This document shows positions 17,131 to 26,207 of a stretch of 64,000 nucleotides of DNA, in pieces. A program made the translations under genes and the position numbers. How positions within the stretch are numbered: the stretch's first letter is position 1; every line of letters begins with the position of its first letter. The notes under the pieces were generated by a model. That model was not told where the DNA came from, did no database searches, and saw only the letters and a list, made by a program, of their open reading frames with translations. The DNA lies in NCBI RefSeq assembly GCF_018127785.1, contig NZ_CP072389.1, positions 434,001 through 498,000 of the forward strand. Direction: 5' to 3'. Source of the stretch: Prevotella scopos JCM 17725. GTDB taxonomy: Bacteria; Bacteroidota; Bacteroidia; Bacteroidales; Bacteroidaceae.

Positions 17131-18312
17131 GTGATGCCAAATAATTTGTTTAGACCATTAGGTCACAAAGAGTTGTTAATACTAACGAAGTTGTTAGGTG
17201 AAAAATTAAATAAACTTCCATATAAATTTAATTTATTGGAAGAAGTTTGGGCAGATGAGAATGCTCATAGTCGGATATTGGTAAACCTGCTTCGGGATAA
17301 AACTACTTTACATTCTTTTATTAGTTTCTTAAAAAGGAGATATGATAGGAGATTCGATTTTGATGAAGAAAGTGTGGTTTCACCTCAGATTACATCTGAG
17401 AGGTATCGAATTGATGGTCTTATTTGTGAACATAATAAGTATGCTATTATTATAGAGAATAAGATACATGGAGCAAAAGAGCAATCAGAACAGTTAAGTA
17501 GGTATATCAAAAAGTGTATACGCCTTGGTTATTCGTTATTAAAGATTTATATTATTTACATTACGCGTACACAATATGAACATGCATCTGAACAGACTTG
17601 GGGAAATTTTAAAGGTCGTTTTTCTAAGCGATATGTTGATATTTCTTATAAAGAGGATATAATAGACTGGTTAGATGAATATTATCAAGAGATACCACGT
17701 AAGGAGGAAGACTTGGCTTCTGGTATTTACCAGTATAAAGCTTATTTAATACAATTGACAAACAATTATAAATACAAAAAGATGGATCCAAATATTAAGA
17801 ATCTTATAACCTCAAGTTTGCAACTTGAAGATAAAAATGGAGAAGAACAGCTTCGCGCTTTGAAAGCTAATAAGAGTGCGATAGATAACTTGTCAGGTTA
17901 TATAGATGCTTTAATGATAGAGGCATATAAAAAAATATTTGAAGAATGGAGTATTAAGTTGGGTGTGGAGTTTAATACTTTTGAATTGTTACACCATAGT
18001 AATGATGATAACTATCTCAAGACAGGAATAATATTGCCTTATAGTGAAAAGTACAAAATAGCAGTGCTTATAGAACAAAATCTTCAGAATAAGAATATAT
18101 ATTATGGCTTTGGTAGGCATCATATAAGTGATCAACTTATACCAGAAGTAAAGACTTTCTGTGAATCTTTATTGATGGAAAGAGAGTTAGAAGGCTGGAT
18201 AACTAATGATAATATATGGTGGTATTGTTGGAAATATACAACAGTAGAGTCTGGTTATGCAGACTTAGTAGCTTTAATAAAGTTAGTACAAGATAAGATG
18301 AATACAAATTAA
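17131..18312 (+). CDS. PD-(D/E)XK nuclease-family protein (PDDEXK_4-like)
   Basis: 393 residues. The N-terminal half has the pattern of the PD-(D/E)XK nuclease superfamily PF14281: a glutamate in WADENAHSRIL, then RIDGLI with the catalytic Asp, the E-x-K in IIIENKI, and the Q-rich helix EQSEQLSRYIKK that follows in this family. The C-terminal half (from about 225) is predicted mixed alpha/beta with several WW-type aromatics and no recognised domain. Members often occur singly in genomic islands and are suspected defence or restriction-type nucleases; no partner gene is visible. Composition is A+T-richer than fabD, and the gene lies between two copies of the fabD start, consistent with acquisition. 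Confidence 0.75.
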   Translation: MMPNNLFRPLGHKELLILTKLLGEKLNKLPYKFNLLEEVWADENAHSRILVNLLRDKTTLHSFISFLKRRYDRRFDFDEESVVSPQITSERYRIDGLICEHNKYAIIIENKIHGAKEQSEQLSRYIKKCIRLGYSLLKIYIIYITRTQYEHASEQTWGNFKGRFSKRYVDISYKEDIIDWLDEYYQEIPRKEEDLASGIYQYKAYLIQLTNNYKYKKMDPNIKNLITSSLQLEDKNGEEQLRALKANKSAIDNLSGYIDALMIEAYKKIFEEWSIKLGVEFNTFELLHHSNDDNYLKTGIILPYSEKYKIAVLIEQNLQNKNIYYGFGRHHISDQLIPEVKTFCESLLMERELEGWITNDNIWWYCWKYTTVESGYADLVALIKLVQDKMNTN

Positions 18313-18353
18313 TTATATTTATGAGAGGGGAGTGTGATGCAAACCAGATAGTG

Positions 18354-19877
18354 GGGTACGTCATCTGAACTGTGTCATTGGCTTCATTTCTTTAGGAGCA
18401 TGAGTAATGCTGATGGGCAAACCGGAGCAGTCTTTCTCTTGGTAAAATCAGGCTGGGCTCGATGCCCAGCCTGATTTTTAATTTGCTGGTGGTATAAACC
18501 ATCGCATCTTCTCTTGGTGTTGCAAAGATACGACAGTATTTTTGAACTGCCTAATTTCCGGATGCCTAACTTCATGAACCTATAATAATTGGAAGCGGTC
18601 GCCAAACTTTATAGCGAACTGTTGGGCTGTCTGGCCCCAGTTTCGCAATGGCTGAGTCCATTTCTTTTTGATGTTACGATAGGCAAGATATACGAGTTTG
18701 AAGAGAGCTTCGTCAGTTGGGAAAACTCCCTTTGTCTTTGTTACCTTACGTATCTGACGATGATAACCTTCTACAATGTTGGTAGTATACATGATACGTC
18801 TGATAGGTTCCGTATAGTCAAAATAGTGTGAGAGGTTATCCCACTTGTCACGCCACGACTTGATGACGATAGGATATTGCTTACCCCACTTTTTCTCCAA
18901 ATTATCGAGTTCTATCTCTGCTTTCTCCTTAGTTTGTGCAGCATAAACCATCTTCAAATCCTTTAGGAACTCCTTCTGATTCTTGCTGGCGACATACTTC
19001 ACTGAGTTACGGATTTGATGTACAATACATAGCTGTACATCCGTCTTAGGAAATACGCTCTGGATGGCATCTGGGAAGCCCGTAAGGCCATCTACACAAG
19101 CTATAAGAATGTCTTTGACACCTCTGTTTTGAAGGTCTGTAAGTACGCTGAGCCAGAAGTTAGCGCCCTCGCTATGAGATACATACATACCCAGAAGATC
19201 TTTATGTCCTTCCTTGTCAACACCAATGACATTATATATTGCACGAGATGTTGTAGCACCCGTGTCGTCATGTGCCTTGTAATGGATAGCATCCATCCAA
19301 ACTATCGGATAGACTTCTTCCAAAGAGCGTGTGCGCCAGGCTTTTATCTCAGGCCAGACCTTGTCCGTAATGTTACTTATTGTCTCTTTGGATATCTTGG
19401 TACCATAGTTCTCTTCAAGGAACTTACTTATGTCAGACATGCTCTGACCTGTAGCATAAAGACTGATAATCTTATCGGACAAACCTTCTGCTAATATCGT
19501 CTGTCGTTTTTTGATAATCTCAGGGGTAAAACTCCCTTCTCTGTCACGTGGAGTATCTATTTCTACAGGACCATACTCTGTTTGAACCTCCTTGGACATC
19601 TTGCCGTTACGGCGATTAATCTTTGTGGATGTCTTAGTGTTATAAAGGTGAGAGTCCATCTCACACTCGAGAGCTGAATTGAGGAAATCTTCCAATACAC
19701 GATGGAATGCACCATCCTTACCAAACAAAGGAGTACCTTGTTTGAACTGTTCTTTTGCCTGAGACAACATCTCGGCGTACTCGTCTTGTGTCATTTGCTA
19801 AATCTAAGTATGCTGATATAACAGCGGTTATATGAGTTTATTGTGTTAGCCGTTGACACAGTTGATATGACATCGTC
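18354..19877 (-). mobile_element. IS256-family insertion sequence, copy 2
   Basis: 1524-bp element with the same ends as copy 1, flanked by the 8-bp target duplication AGATAGTG (18346-18353 and 19878-19885). It lies between the nuclease-like gene and the fabD promoter, leaving the promoter box 39 bases beyond the right-hand duplication untouched. Same orientation as copy 1, so the two form a 13.6-kb direct repeat pair. Confidence 0.96.
18580..19794 (-). CDS. IS256-family (Mutator-type) transposase, copy 2
   Basis: 404 residues, apparently identical to the copy at 4997-6211, with the same DDE blocks (WMDAIHYK, CVDGLTGF, NIVEGYHRQ). The intact frame, intact ends and clean target duplication indicate a complete, probably active element that moved recently. 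Confidence 0.96.
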   Translation of the reverse strand: MTQDEYAEMLSQAKEQFKQGTPLFGKDGAFHRVLEDFLNSALECEMDSHLYNTKTSTKINRRNGKMSKEVQTEYGPVEIDTPRDREGSFTPEIIKKRQTILAEGLSDKIISLYATGQSMSDISKFLEENYGTKISKETISNITDKVWPEIKAWRTRSLEEVYPIVWMDAIHYKAHDDTGATTSRAIYNVIGVDKEGHKDLLGMYVSHSEGANFWLSVLTDLQNRGVKDILIACVDGLTGFPDAIQSVFPKTDVQLCIVHQIRNSVKYVASKNQKEFLKDLKMVYAAQTKEKAEIELDNLEKKWGKQYPIVIKSWRDKWDNLSHYFDYTEPIRRIMYTTNIVEGYHRQIRKVTKTKGVFPTDEALFKLVYLAYRNIKKKWTQPLRNWGQTAQQFAIKFGDRFQLL

Positions 19878-19924
19878 AGATAGTGTTTTTTACTTAGTTT
19901 CTTTTCTATCTCCTTTCTTTTCTG

Positions 19925-19932
19925 TACCTTTG
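19925..19932 (+). promoter_or_regulatory. fabD promoter -7 box
   Basis: TACCTTTG fits the Bacteroidetes TAnnTTTG consensus and leaves a leader of about 40 bases to ATG 19973. The IS256-family insertion ends at 19877, so the area where a -33 element would lie (about 19902-19905) is not disrupted. Confidence 0.7.
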
Positions 19933-19972
19933 CACACTGTAGAATATTAATAATTAAACAATTCAATAGTAT

Positions 19973-20857
19973 ATGAAAGCATTTGTATTCCCTGGGCAGG
20001 GGTCTCAGTTCGTTGGTATGGGTAAGGACCTCTATGACAATAACCCATTAGCAAAGGAACTTTTCGATAAGGCTGACGAGATTCTTGGCTTCAAGATAAC
20101 CGATATTATGTTTGCTGGTACTGACGAGCAGCTGAAAGAAACAAAGGTAACTCAGCCTGCAGTCTTCCTTCATAGTGTTATTTCTGCCCTTTGTTTAGGC
20201 GATGAGTTCAAGCCAGATATGGTTGCTGGTCACTCTTTGGGTGAGTTCTCAGCACTCGTTGCAGCTGGTGCATTAAGTTTCGAAGATGGTTTGAAACTCG
20301 TTTCTGCTCGTGCTAATGCTATGCAGAAGGCTTGTGAGCAGAATCCAGGTACTATGGCAGCAATCATCGGTTTGCCTGATGAGAAGGTTGAGGAAATCTG
20401 TGCATCAGTTTCAAAAGAAGGTAAGGTATGTGTTGCAGCTAACTTTAACTGCCCAGGTCAGTTGGTTATCTCTGGTTCAACAGAGGGTATCAATGAGGCT
20501 TGCGAGTTGATGAAGGAGGCTGGTGCTAAGCGTGCATTGCCATTGAAGGTAGGTGGTGCTTTCCACTCTCCATTGATGCAGCCAGCTAAGGATGAGTTGC
20601 AGGCAGCTATTGAGGCAACTACATTCAATGCACCAAAGTGCCCAGTTTATCAGAACGTAGATGCATTGCCACATACAGATCCAGCTGAAATTCAGAAGAA
20701 TCTCATCGCTCAGCTTACATCAAGCGTACGTTGGACAAAGAGCGCACAGAATATGATTGCTGATGGTGCTACAGAGTTCGTTGAGTGCGGACCTGGTGCT
20801 GCTTTGCAGGGTATGATTGGCCGTATTGACAAGACTGTCAATGCACACGCTCTTTGA
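19973..20857 (+). CDS. fabD: Malonyl CoA-acyl carrier protein transacylase
   Basis: 294 residues. FPGQGSQ at 6-12 and the nucleophile elbow GHSLGEFSAL, with the catalytic serine near residue 91, identify FabD, which loads malonyl groups onto ACP for fatty-acid synthesis in the cytoplasm. The catalytic histidine is in GGAFHSPLM. Length is normal, and a strong terminator follows. No other fatty-acid gene is adjacent. Its promoter and first codons are duplicated 3.2 kb upstream. Confidence 0.97.
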   Translation: MKAFVFPGQGSQFVGMGKDLYDNNPLAKELFDKADEILGFKITDIMFAGTDEQLKETKVTQPAVFLHSVISALCLGDEFKPDMVAGHSLGEFSALVAAGALSFEDGLKLVSARANAMQKACEQNPGTMAAIIGLPDEKVEEICASVSKEGKVCVAANFNCPGQLVISGSTEGINEACELMKEAGAKRALPLKVGGAFHSPLMQPAKDELQAAIEATTFNAPKCPVYQNVDALPHTDPAEIQKNLIAQLTSSVRWTKSAQNMIADGATEFVECGPGAALQGMIGRIDKTVNAHAL

Positions 20858-20881
20858 TTCAAAATTATAATAAAATAGTTA

Positions 20882-20930
20882 CCCCTCTTCCGTTCCCTTC
20901 CTTTTGAGAGTGGGGACGAAGGAGGGTTTT
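20882..20930 (+). terminator. Intrinsic terminator after fabD
   Basis: Stem 20883-20897 (CCCTCTTCCGTTCCC) pairs with 20912-20926 (GGGGACGAAGGAGGG) with few mismatches, followed by TTTTTCTTTTTT. It separates fabD from the glycosidase gene. Confidence 0.85.
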
Positions 20931-20947
20931 TCTTTTTTATTTTGTTT

Positions 20948-22642
20948 ATGAAAACTAAATTAGTTATCTACCAGGTCTTCACTCGTACTTTTGGTAATAA
21001 AAATCTTACGAATAAAGAGTATGGTACTCTAAAAGAGAATGGAGTAGGGAAGATGAATGACTTCGATAAGGGTGTGTTGCGTCGCATTCACGACTATGGT
21101 GTCACTCATCTTTGGTTTACAGGAGTTATCCGTCATGCTACATGTACTGATTATTCATCCTTCGGTATTCCTACACAGAACCCTCGTGTTGTAAAGGGAC
21201 GTGCTGGTTCGCCTTATGCTATTACCGATTATTATGATATCGACCCAGATATTGCGGTAGATGTTGATGCACGTATGGCAGAGTTTGACGCACTGGTAGC
21301 TCGCACACATGCTGAAGGAATGAAGGTAATTATCGACTTTGTACCTAATCATGTTGCTCGCCAATACAAGAGCATTGCTAAGCCAAAGGGTATTGAAGAT
21401 ATTGGAGAAGGTGATGATACAGGAAAGCACTTTGATGCGCAGAACAATTTCTATTACTGTCCGGGCGAAGAGCTTGATCTTTCTGGGGTTGTTGATAATG
21501 TCTATGCTCATGATGCTGAGGCTTATTATGAGTTCCCAGCAAAGTGTACTGGTAACGACCGTTTCGATTCTCACCCACAGCAGAACGATTGGTACGAGAC
21601 TGTAAAGCTAAATTATGGTGTAGACTATTGTGATGCAGGCGGTAGAAGTTATCACTATCATCCTCTTCCTTCTACATGGAAGAAGATGACTGATATTCTT
21701 CTTTTCTGGGCAGCAAAGGGCGTTGATGGCTTCCGCTGTGACATGGCTGAGATGGTTCCACATGAGTTTTGGGCATACGCAACACAGCAGGTGAAGGAGC
21801 GTTATCCTGAGATGATATTCATTGGTGAGGTTTACGATCCTAATCAATATCGTATGTATGTTGAGTCAGGTTTCGACTATCTCTATGATAAGGTGGGAAT
21901 GTACGACTGTGTTCGTGGTGTGATGTGCGACGAGTGTCCTGCTTCTTCTATTACGCATGAGTGGCAAAAGGTTGATGATATTCGCGACCACATGCTTTAC
22001 TTCCTTGAAAATCATGATGAGCAGCGTATTGCTTTTGATTTCTTTGCAGGTAATCCTTGGAAGGGAGTTCCTGGTATGATTGTTTCTGCTCTGCTTCAAC
22101 AGAATCCTGTTATGGTATATGCTGGTCAGGAGTTTGGTGAAAGAGGTATGGATAAAGAAGGGTTCTCTGGGCAGGATGGTCGTTCAACAATCTTTGATTA
22201 TTGGACGGTTGATGCTATTTATAAAGGATTCTTCAATCGCAAAGCTTTGACAATCGATGAGAAGAAGTTATCACTTGTTTATCAAGAAATTCTCCGTTTC
22301 TGTAATCGTGAGAAAGCTATACGTGAGGGATTGACCTTTGATTTGATGTATGTCAACCCTCAGAGCCAGCAGTTTAATCCTCATAAGCAGTTTGCCTTCT
22401 TGCGTAAAGCGGATGATGAAGTGTTGTTGATAGTTGCTAACTTCGATGAGAGTTGCGTAAAAATCAACGTGACGATTCCTTCTCACGCTTTCGACTTACT
22501 TGGTATTCCAGAACAAAAGGTGGAGATGACCGACTTGCTTTCAGGCTTTACAAAAGAAGTAGCGTTGAAGCGTGATGGTCAAGTACCTTTGGATATCGAA
22601 GCGAACTATGGTAGAATTTATAAGTTTCACATAAAGAAGTAA
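20948..22642 (+). CDS. Alpha-amylase family (GH13) glycoside hydrolase
   Basis: About 564 residues from ATG 20948; the longer frame uses TTG two codons upstream. The four GH13 regions are visible: VIIDFVPNHV (I), GFRCDMAEM with the nucleophile Asp (II), FIGEVYDP with the acid Glu (III) and FLENHDEQR (IV). There is no signal peptide, so it acts on alpha-glucans or maltodextrins in the cytoplasm. A C-terminal beta domain follows (from about 460). The AlaX-like gene starts 3 bases after its stop. Exact substrate cannot be read from the sequence. Confidence 0.92.
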   Translation: MKTKLVIYQVFTRTFGNKNLTNKEYGTLKENGVGKMNDFDKGVLRRIHDYGVTHLWFTGVIRHATCTDYSSFGIPTQNPRVVKGRAGSPYAITDYYDIDPDIAVDVDARMAEFDALVARTHAEGMKVIIDFVPNHVARQYKSIAKPKGIEDIGEGDDTGKHFDAQNNFYYCPGEELDLSGVVDNVYAHDAEAYYEFPAKCTGNDRFDSHPQQNDWYETVKLNYGVDYCDAGGRSYHYHPLPSTWKKMTDILLFWAAKGVDGFRCDMAEMVPHEFWAYATQQVKERYPEMIFIGEVYDPNQYRMYVESGFDYLYDKVGMYDCVRGVMCDECPASSITHEWQKVDDIRDHMLYFLENHDEQRIAFDFFAGNPWKGVPGMIVSALLQQNPVMVYAGQEFGERGMDKEGFSGQDGRSTIFDYWTVDAIYKGFFNRKALTIDEKKLSLVYQEILRFCNREKAIREGLTFDLMYVNPQSQQFNPHKQFAFLRKADDEVLLIVANFDESCVKINVTIPSHAFDLLGIPEQKVEMTDLLSGFTKEVALKRDGQVPLDIEANYGRIYKFHIKK

Positions 22643-22645
22643 ACA

Positions 22646-23113
22646 GTGGACTACGTATTAAATGCACACAATAAAGAGGAATTCCCTCCTGCTCACACGG
22701 CAGAACATCTGCTAAATCAGGTGATGAAGCGTATGTTTGGGGCAGAACGTAGCAATAATGCTCATATTGAACGAAAGAAGAGTAAGATGACTTTTATCAT
22801 CGACCATAAACCTGATCGGAAAGAAGAGAAGGCAATAGCGGATGAGATGAATCGTTTGATAGAGGATGATTTACCTGTAACTTTTGAGATGGTTGATCGT
22901 AATAGTATCCCTGAAGGTGTTGATGTAGGCAAACTTCCAAATGATGCATCGGATATGTTACGACTGGTTCGTATTGGCGACTTCGATGTTTGTCTGTGTA
23001 TTGGTAAACACGTCCGTTCAACTGCACAGATTGGGCGTTTTGAGATGTTGGGCACAAACTGGGATGAAGAGAAGCATGCATTCCGAATTCGCTTTAAGGT
23101 TATTCCTGCATAG
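22646..23113 (+). CDS. AlaX-like aminoacyl-tRNA editing domain protein
   Basis: 155 residues with the second additional domain of alanyl/threonyl-tRNA synthetases: HTAEHLLNQ (metal-binding H-x3-H) near residue 13 and CLCIGKHV near 113, which together form the zinc-binding editing site. Such free-standing proteins hydrolyse mischarged tRNA, usually Ser-tRNA(Ala). The start is GTG three bases after the glycosidase stop; no in-frame ATG occurs before the HTAEH motif. The first metal ligand in the second motif is within CIGKH rather than the classical CxxxH context, so specificity is uncertain. Confidence 0.8.
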   Translation: MDYVLNAHNKEEFPPAHTAEHLLNQVMKRMFGAERSNNAHIERKKSKMTFIIDHKPDRKEEKAIADEMNRLIEDDLPVTFEMVDRNSIPEGVDVGKLPNDASDMLRLVRIGDFDVCLCIGKHVRSTAQIGRFEMLGTNWDEEKHAFRIRFKVIPA

Positions 23114-23147
23114 AGCGCATTTAAGAAAATAGTTTATATAAAGAAAC

Positions 23148-23180
23148 ATCCTCACTTAACTGATATAGATAAGTGAGGAT
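23148..23180 (+). terminator. Intrinsic terminator
   Basis: ATCCTCACTT (23148-23157) pairs with AAGTGAGGAT (23171-23180) and is followed by TATTTTT. It ends the glycosidase/AlaX-like unit, between convergent genes. Confidence 0.8.
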
Positions 23181-23306
23181 TATTTTTAAAGTTATAATTT
23201 TCTTTGATTTTTTTTGAGTACAGATTGTCTTTTAGAATCTGATATTTATCATTTGTTTTTATTCTTCTAGATAACAGTGTAACTCAATCATAAAATTAAA
23301 ATCTCA

Positions 23307-24662
23307 TTATATGTTTTCAGCATGTCTGCGTTTGAGGAAATTCTTGTATGTTCGTTTTACTTTCGGCGCTAATATGATTAAGGCTATAAGGTTGGGGATA
23401 ACAACAAGACCATTAAACGTATCAGCGAGTTCCCATACTAAGTTTGCTGTAAATATTGATCCCACGAAGATACAAATGATGACGAGCAATCGGTAGTACT
23501 TTATGCCGCCAGGGCCGAATAGATATTTCACATTCATTTCACCAAAGATATACCAACCCATGATTGTCGTGAAAGCGAAAAAGAACAAACTTATTGCAAG
23601 GAAGGTTAGTCCTGATTCACCAAATGCTATTCTAAATGCCTCTTGGGTGATAGCAACTGATTGTAGAGAACCATCCTTGTAGGCTCCTGTAACCATGATA
23701 ACCAAAGCAGTTGACGTACAAATAAGCATGGTATCAACAAAAACTCCAGCCATACCAACAAAACCTTGTATTGATGGATCTTTCACATTTGCTAATGCGT
23801 GTGCATGTGGTGTAGAACCCATACCTGCCTCGTTAGAGAACAAACCACGAGCTACACCATAACGAATAGCGTTGCGCATTACTGTTCCTGCTGCTCCACC
23901 TGCCACTGACTTTAATGAGAAAGCATCTGTGAAGATAGATGAGATGACGTTACCAATCTGGTCAGAGAACATGAACAATATGATAATAGAACCAATAATG
24001 TAAATGAGTGCCATGAAGGGTACTACAAACTCTGCTATTTTTGTGATTCGTTTTTGTCCGCCAACAATTACAAAGGCTACCATTGCAGCAATCAACAAAC
24101 CAACAATATAAGGGCTGATGTTACAAATAGAGGTGATACCTATTGTTATAGAGTTGGCCTGTACCATGTTACCAACAAGACTAAGAGCACAGATTAAGCA
24201 AACTGAGAAGAAGCATGCTAATATCTTACTTCTTAAGCCATGATGGATGTAGTAAGCTGGACCACCAACAACTTCTCCGTCTTTAATCTTTCTATACATC
24301 TGTGCTAAAACTGCCTCAGAGAAAATGGTACTCATACCTAAAAGAGCTGACAGCCACATCCAGAAGATTGCACCCATTCCTCCCATGGCGATAGCTGTAG
24401 CGACACCGCCAATGTTTCCAGTACCTACTTGTGCAGCTACGGCAGTTGCAAGTGCCTGGAAGGAGTTGATATTGTTATCTTGTTTTTCTTCTTTTTTCTT
24501 AAAAATAGGTCCAAAGGCATACTTAAAGGCTAAAGCCAAATGTTTAATTTGTGGGAATCCTAGGTAAACAGTGTAAAAAAGACCTAGACCAAGAAGGGCA
24601 TACATTAGAAAATCGTTCCATAGAATGCCATTAAATGCTTTCACATAATCTAATAGACTCAT
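23307..24662 (-). CDS. Alanine/glycine:cation symporter (AGCS family)
   Basis: 451-residue sodium-coupled amino-acid carrier with about eleven helices. The family signature GTGNIGGVATAIAMGGMGAIFWMW and the GLFSNEAGMGSTPHAHA block are both present. It imports alanine or glycine across the inner membrane; glycine uptake could feed the cleavage system encoded further on. The gene is monocistronic, with its promoter at 24691-24721. Confidence 0.93.
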   Translation of the reverse strand: MSLLDYVKAFNGILWNDFLMYALLGLGLFYTVYLGFPQIKHLALAFKYAFGPIFKKKEEKQDNNINSFQALATAVAAQVGTGNIGGVATAIAMGGMGAIFWMWLSALLGMSTIFSEAVLAQMYRKIKDGEVVGGPAYYIHHGLRSKILACFFSVCLICALSLVGNMVQANSITIGITSICNISPYIVGLLIAAMVAFVIVGGQKRITKIAEFVVPFMALIYIIGSIIILFMFSDQIGNVISSIFTDAFSLKSVAGGAAGTVMRNAIRYGVARGLFSNEAGMGSTPHAHALANVKDPSIQGFVGMAGVFVDTMLICTSTALVIMVTGAYKDGSLQSVAITQEAFRIAFGESGLTFLAISLFFFAFTTIMGWYIFGEMNVKYLFGPGGIKYYRLLVIICIFVGSIFTANLVWELADTFNGLVVIPNLIALIILAPKVKRTYKNFLKRRHAENI

Positions 24663-24690
24663 AGGGGTATAGTTTTAATTTAGGAATGCG

Positions 24691-24721
24691 CAAATATAGA
24701 ATTTATTGTAATATGTTCCAA
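24691..24721 (-). promoter_or_regulatory. Promoter of the AGCS symporter
   Basis: On the minus strand TTGG (24721-24718), 19 bases, then TATATTTG (24698-24691), 28 bases before the start codon. Confidence 0.65.
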
Positions 24722-25518
24722 GTGATTTGCGATTTTTTTTGTTAAAGAATGACATTTTATGATAGTTGCTTATTTTCTCTTGGTTATATTGTTACTTTTA
24801 ATACTTATATCAGGGTTATTGTTAATGTTTAGTTTTATAGATAGATATTTTAAAGGATTATGTCGGTTGCTAGAGTTCAGAAGATAATGAAATACATTGT
24901 GTCCGTCGATGAAAAGTACTTGTTTAGTTTAGCCTAAGCGTTTCATACACATTGTTTTATAAACAAAATAGAAGCATTTTACCTATATGAGATGGTATAG
25001 AGACAAAATATTAAGCTATGTAAGAGATAGTAGAGGAATACTATATCCTTTTTGTTCTAAATATTAACACTTACAGCCAATTAACTTTGTGTAAATCTAA
25101 CGCAGCCAATGGGATAGAGTGGGTTATGGTATTAACTTACGCAATGTTTGAGAATGTTCATCATCGTTCGCTGTTGTGTTGATACTTGGCATGTTTTGTG
25201 CGGAGGCTTAGCACAATTGGTGCGGAGGCTTAGCACAATTGGTGCGGATGCTTAGCACCAGTTGTGCAGAAGGTTATGTTCACTATGATATATAGTGTAA
25301 TGGATGGTTTGGGATGTGTTGTGAGATAGTCATTGTGAAACTAAGGTAATGGAGGAGGTGTAGTTTTTGTGGTCTGATCAGTGAGGAACTATGCAAACCA
25401 AAGAATTTTTAGATTCTTCTACGAGGGCCTAAGGTAGATATATGAACCTTTTTACGGCTCAAACTCCTTTATATTTATGGTCAAATCCGTCATCTTGTAT
25501 TCAGCAAAACAAGTAAAC
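24722..25518. other. Long intergenic region; no gene seen except a tandem repeat
   Basis: About 800 A+T-rich bases with no frame that looks coding. The only structure is the 22-bp-period repeat at 25195-25270. Similarity to the repeat region near 46650-46830 extends outside the tandem part (GTTGATA upstream, ACTAAGGT downstream), suggesting a longer dispersed element. Confidence 0.6.
25195..25270 (+). repeat. 22-bp-period tandem palindromic repeat, locus 1
   Basis: Three and a half units with exact 22-base spacing; each reads close to GGTGCGGAGGCTTAGCAC. GGTGC/GCACC arms within a unit can pair. Related arrays with the same 22-base period occur at 46670-46748 and, on the other strand, 55399-55458. 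Confidence 0.85.
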
Positions 25519-26151
25519 TTAAGATTTCGTCAAGAGTCTGCCTGTATCCCATAGGAGTCGTTTTGCCCAACGTAGAACAACTAATGCGCTGATAACAGCT
25601 ACGGCAGAATCAATCCAAGTGATATGCCAAAACATTGCACAGAGTATTCCGATGATGGCTCCAATCTCCGTCAAAGCATCTGAAAGAACATGAAGGTAGG
25701 CAGCATGGCTATTATAATCTGCCGTGCCATGATGACCGTGAAGAACGGAAACACTTATCGTGTTGGCCAACAGGCCTATCCCTGCTGTGAGTAATGCAAG
25801 CTCATAGTTGAATATTTCTTCATGAGTTGAGAATCGTTCAACAGCTTCAACAATAATAAAGATTGCTGTGAGAACCAAAAAGATTCCGCTTGTAAAAGCT
25901 GCCAAGTTTAGAACCTTTTCAGTATCATAATGAGTTGCACGCTTATTTTGCAAAGAACGTACTAGTACATATGCAGCCCAGTTAAGTCCAATAACTAACA
26001 CATGCGATCCCATGTGAACTCCATCAGCGAAAAGTGCCATAGAGTGAGAAGATAATCCTACGATAATCTCGGCAAGCATTACGCAGAAGGCGAAGACAAC
26101 CACAAAGGCTGTACGTTTCTCTTGTGAAGAACGGTCTATATTGTTTGACAT
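25519..26151 (-). CDS. Cation diffusion facilitator family metal transporter
   Basis: About 210 residues from ATG 26151, with six helices. Conserved CDF features are SMALFADGVHMGSHV in helix 2 (Asp and His metal ligands) and LHVLSDALTEIGAI in helix 5 (the second ligand set). It exports divalent metals such as Zn, Co or Cd. A longer frame begins at 26211 and overlaps the stop of the upstream HAD gene as ATGA, so translational coupling from that start is possible; I prefer 26151 because the extra 20 residues do not look like the family's N-terminus. It lacks a large C-terminal cytoplasmic domain. Confidence 0.85.
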   Translation of the reverse strand: MSNNIDRSSQEKRTAFVVVFAFCVMLAEIIVGLSSHSMALFADGVHMGSHVLVIGLNWAAYVLVRSLQNKRATHYDTEKVLNLAAFTSGIFLVLTAIFIIVEAVERFSTHEEIFNYELALLTAGIGLLANTISVSVLHGHHGTADYNSHAAYLHVLSDALTEIGAIIGILCAMFWHITWIDSAVAVISALVVLRWAKRLLWDTGRLLTKS

Positions 26152-26207
26152 TGTTTTCTTTTGTTCCTGTTTGATGACTACAATCTGTCTTAAATAAAAA
26201 TCTTGAA

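Noticed and set aside
25195..25270. CRISPR array
   Set aside because: The 22-bp units are contiguous with no unique spacers and no cas genes occur in the window; this is a tandem repeat.
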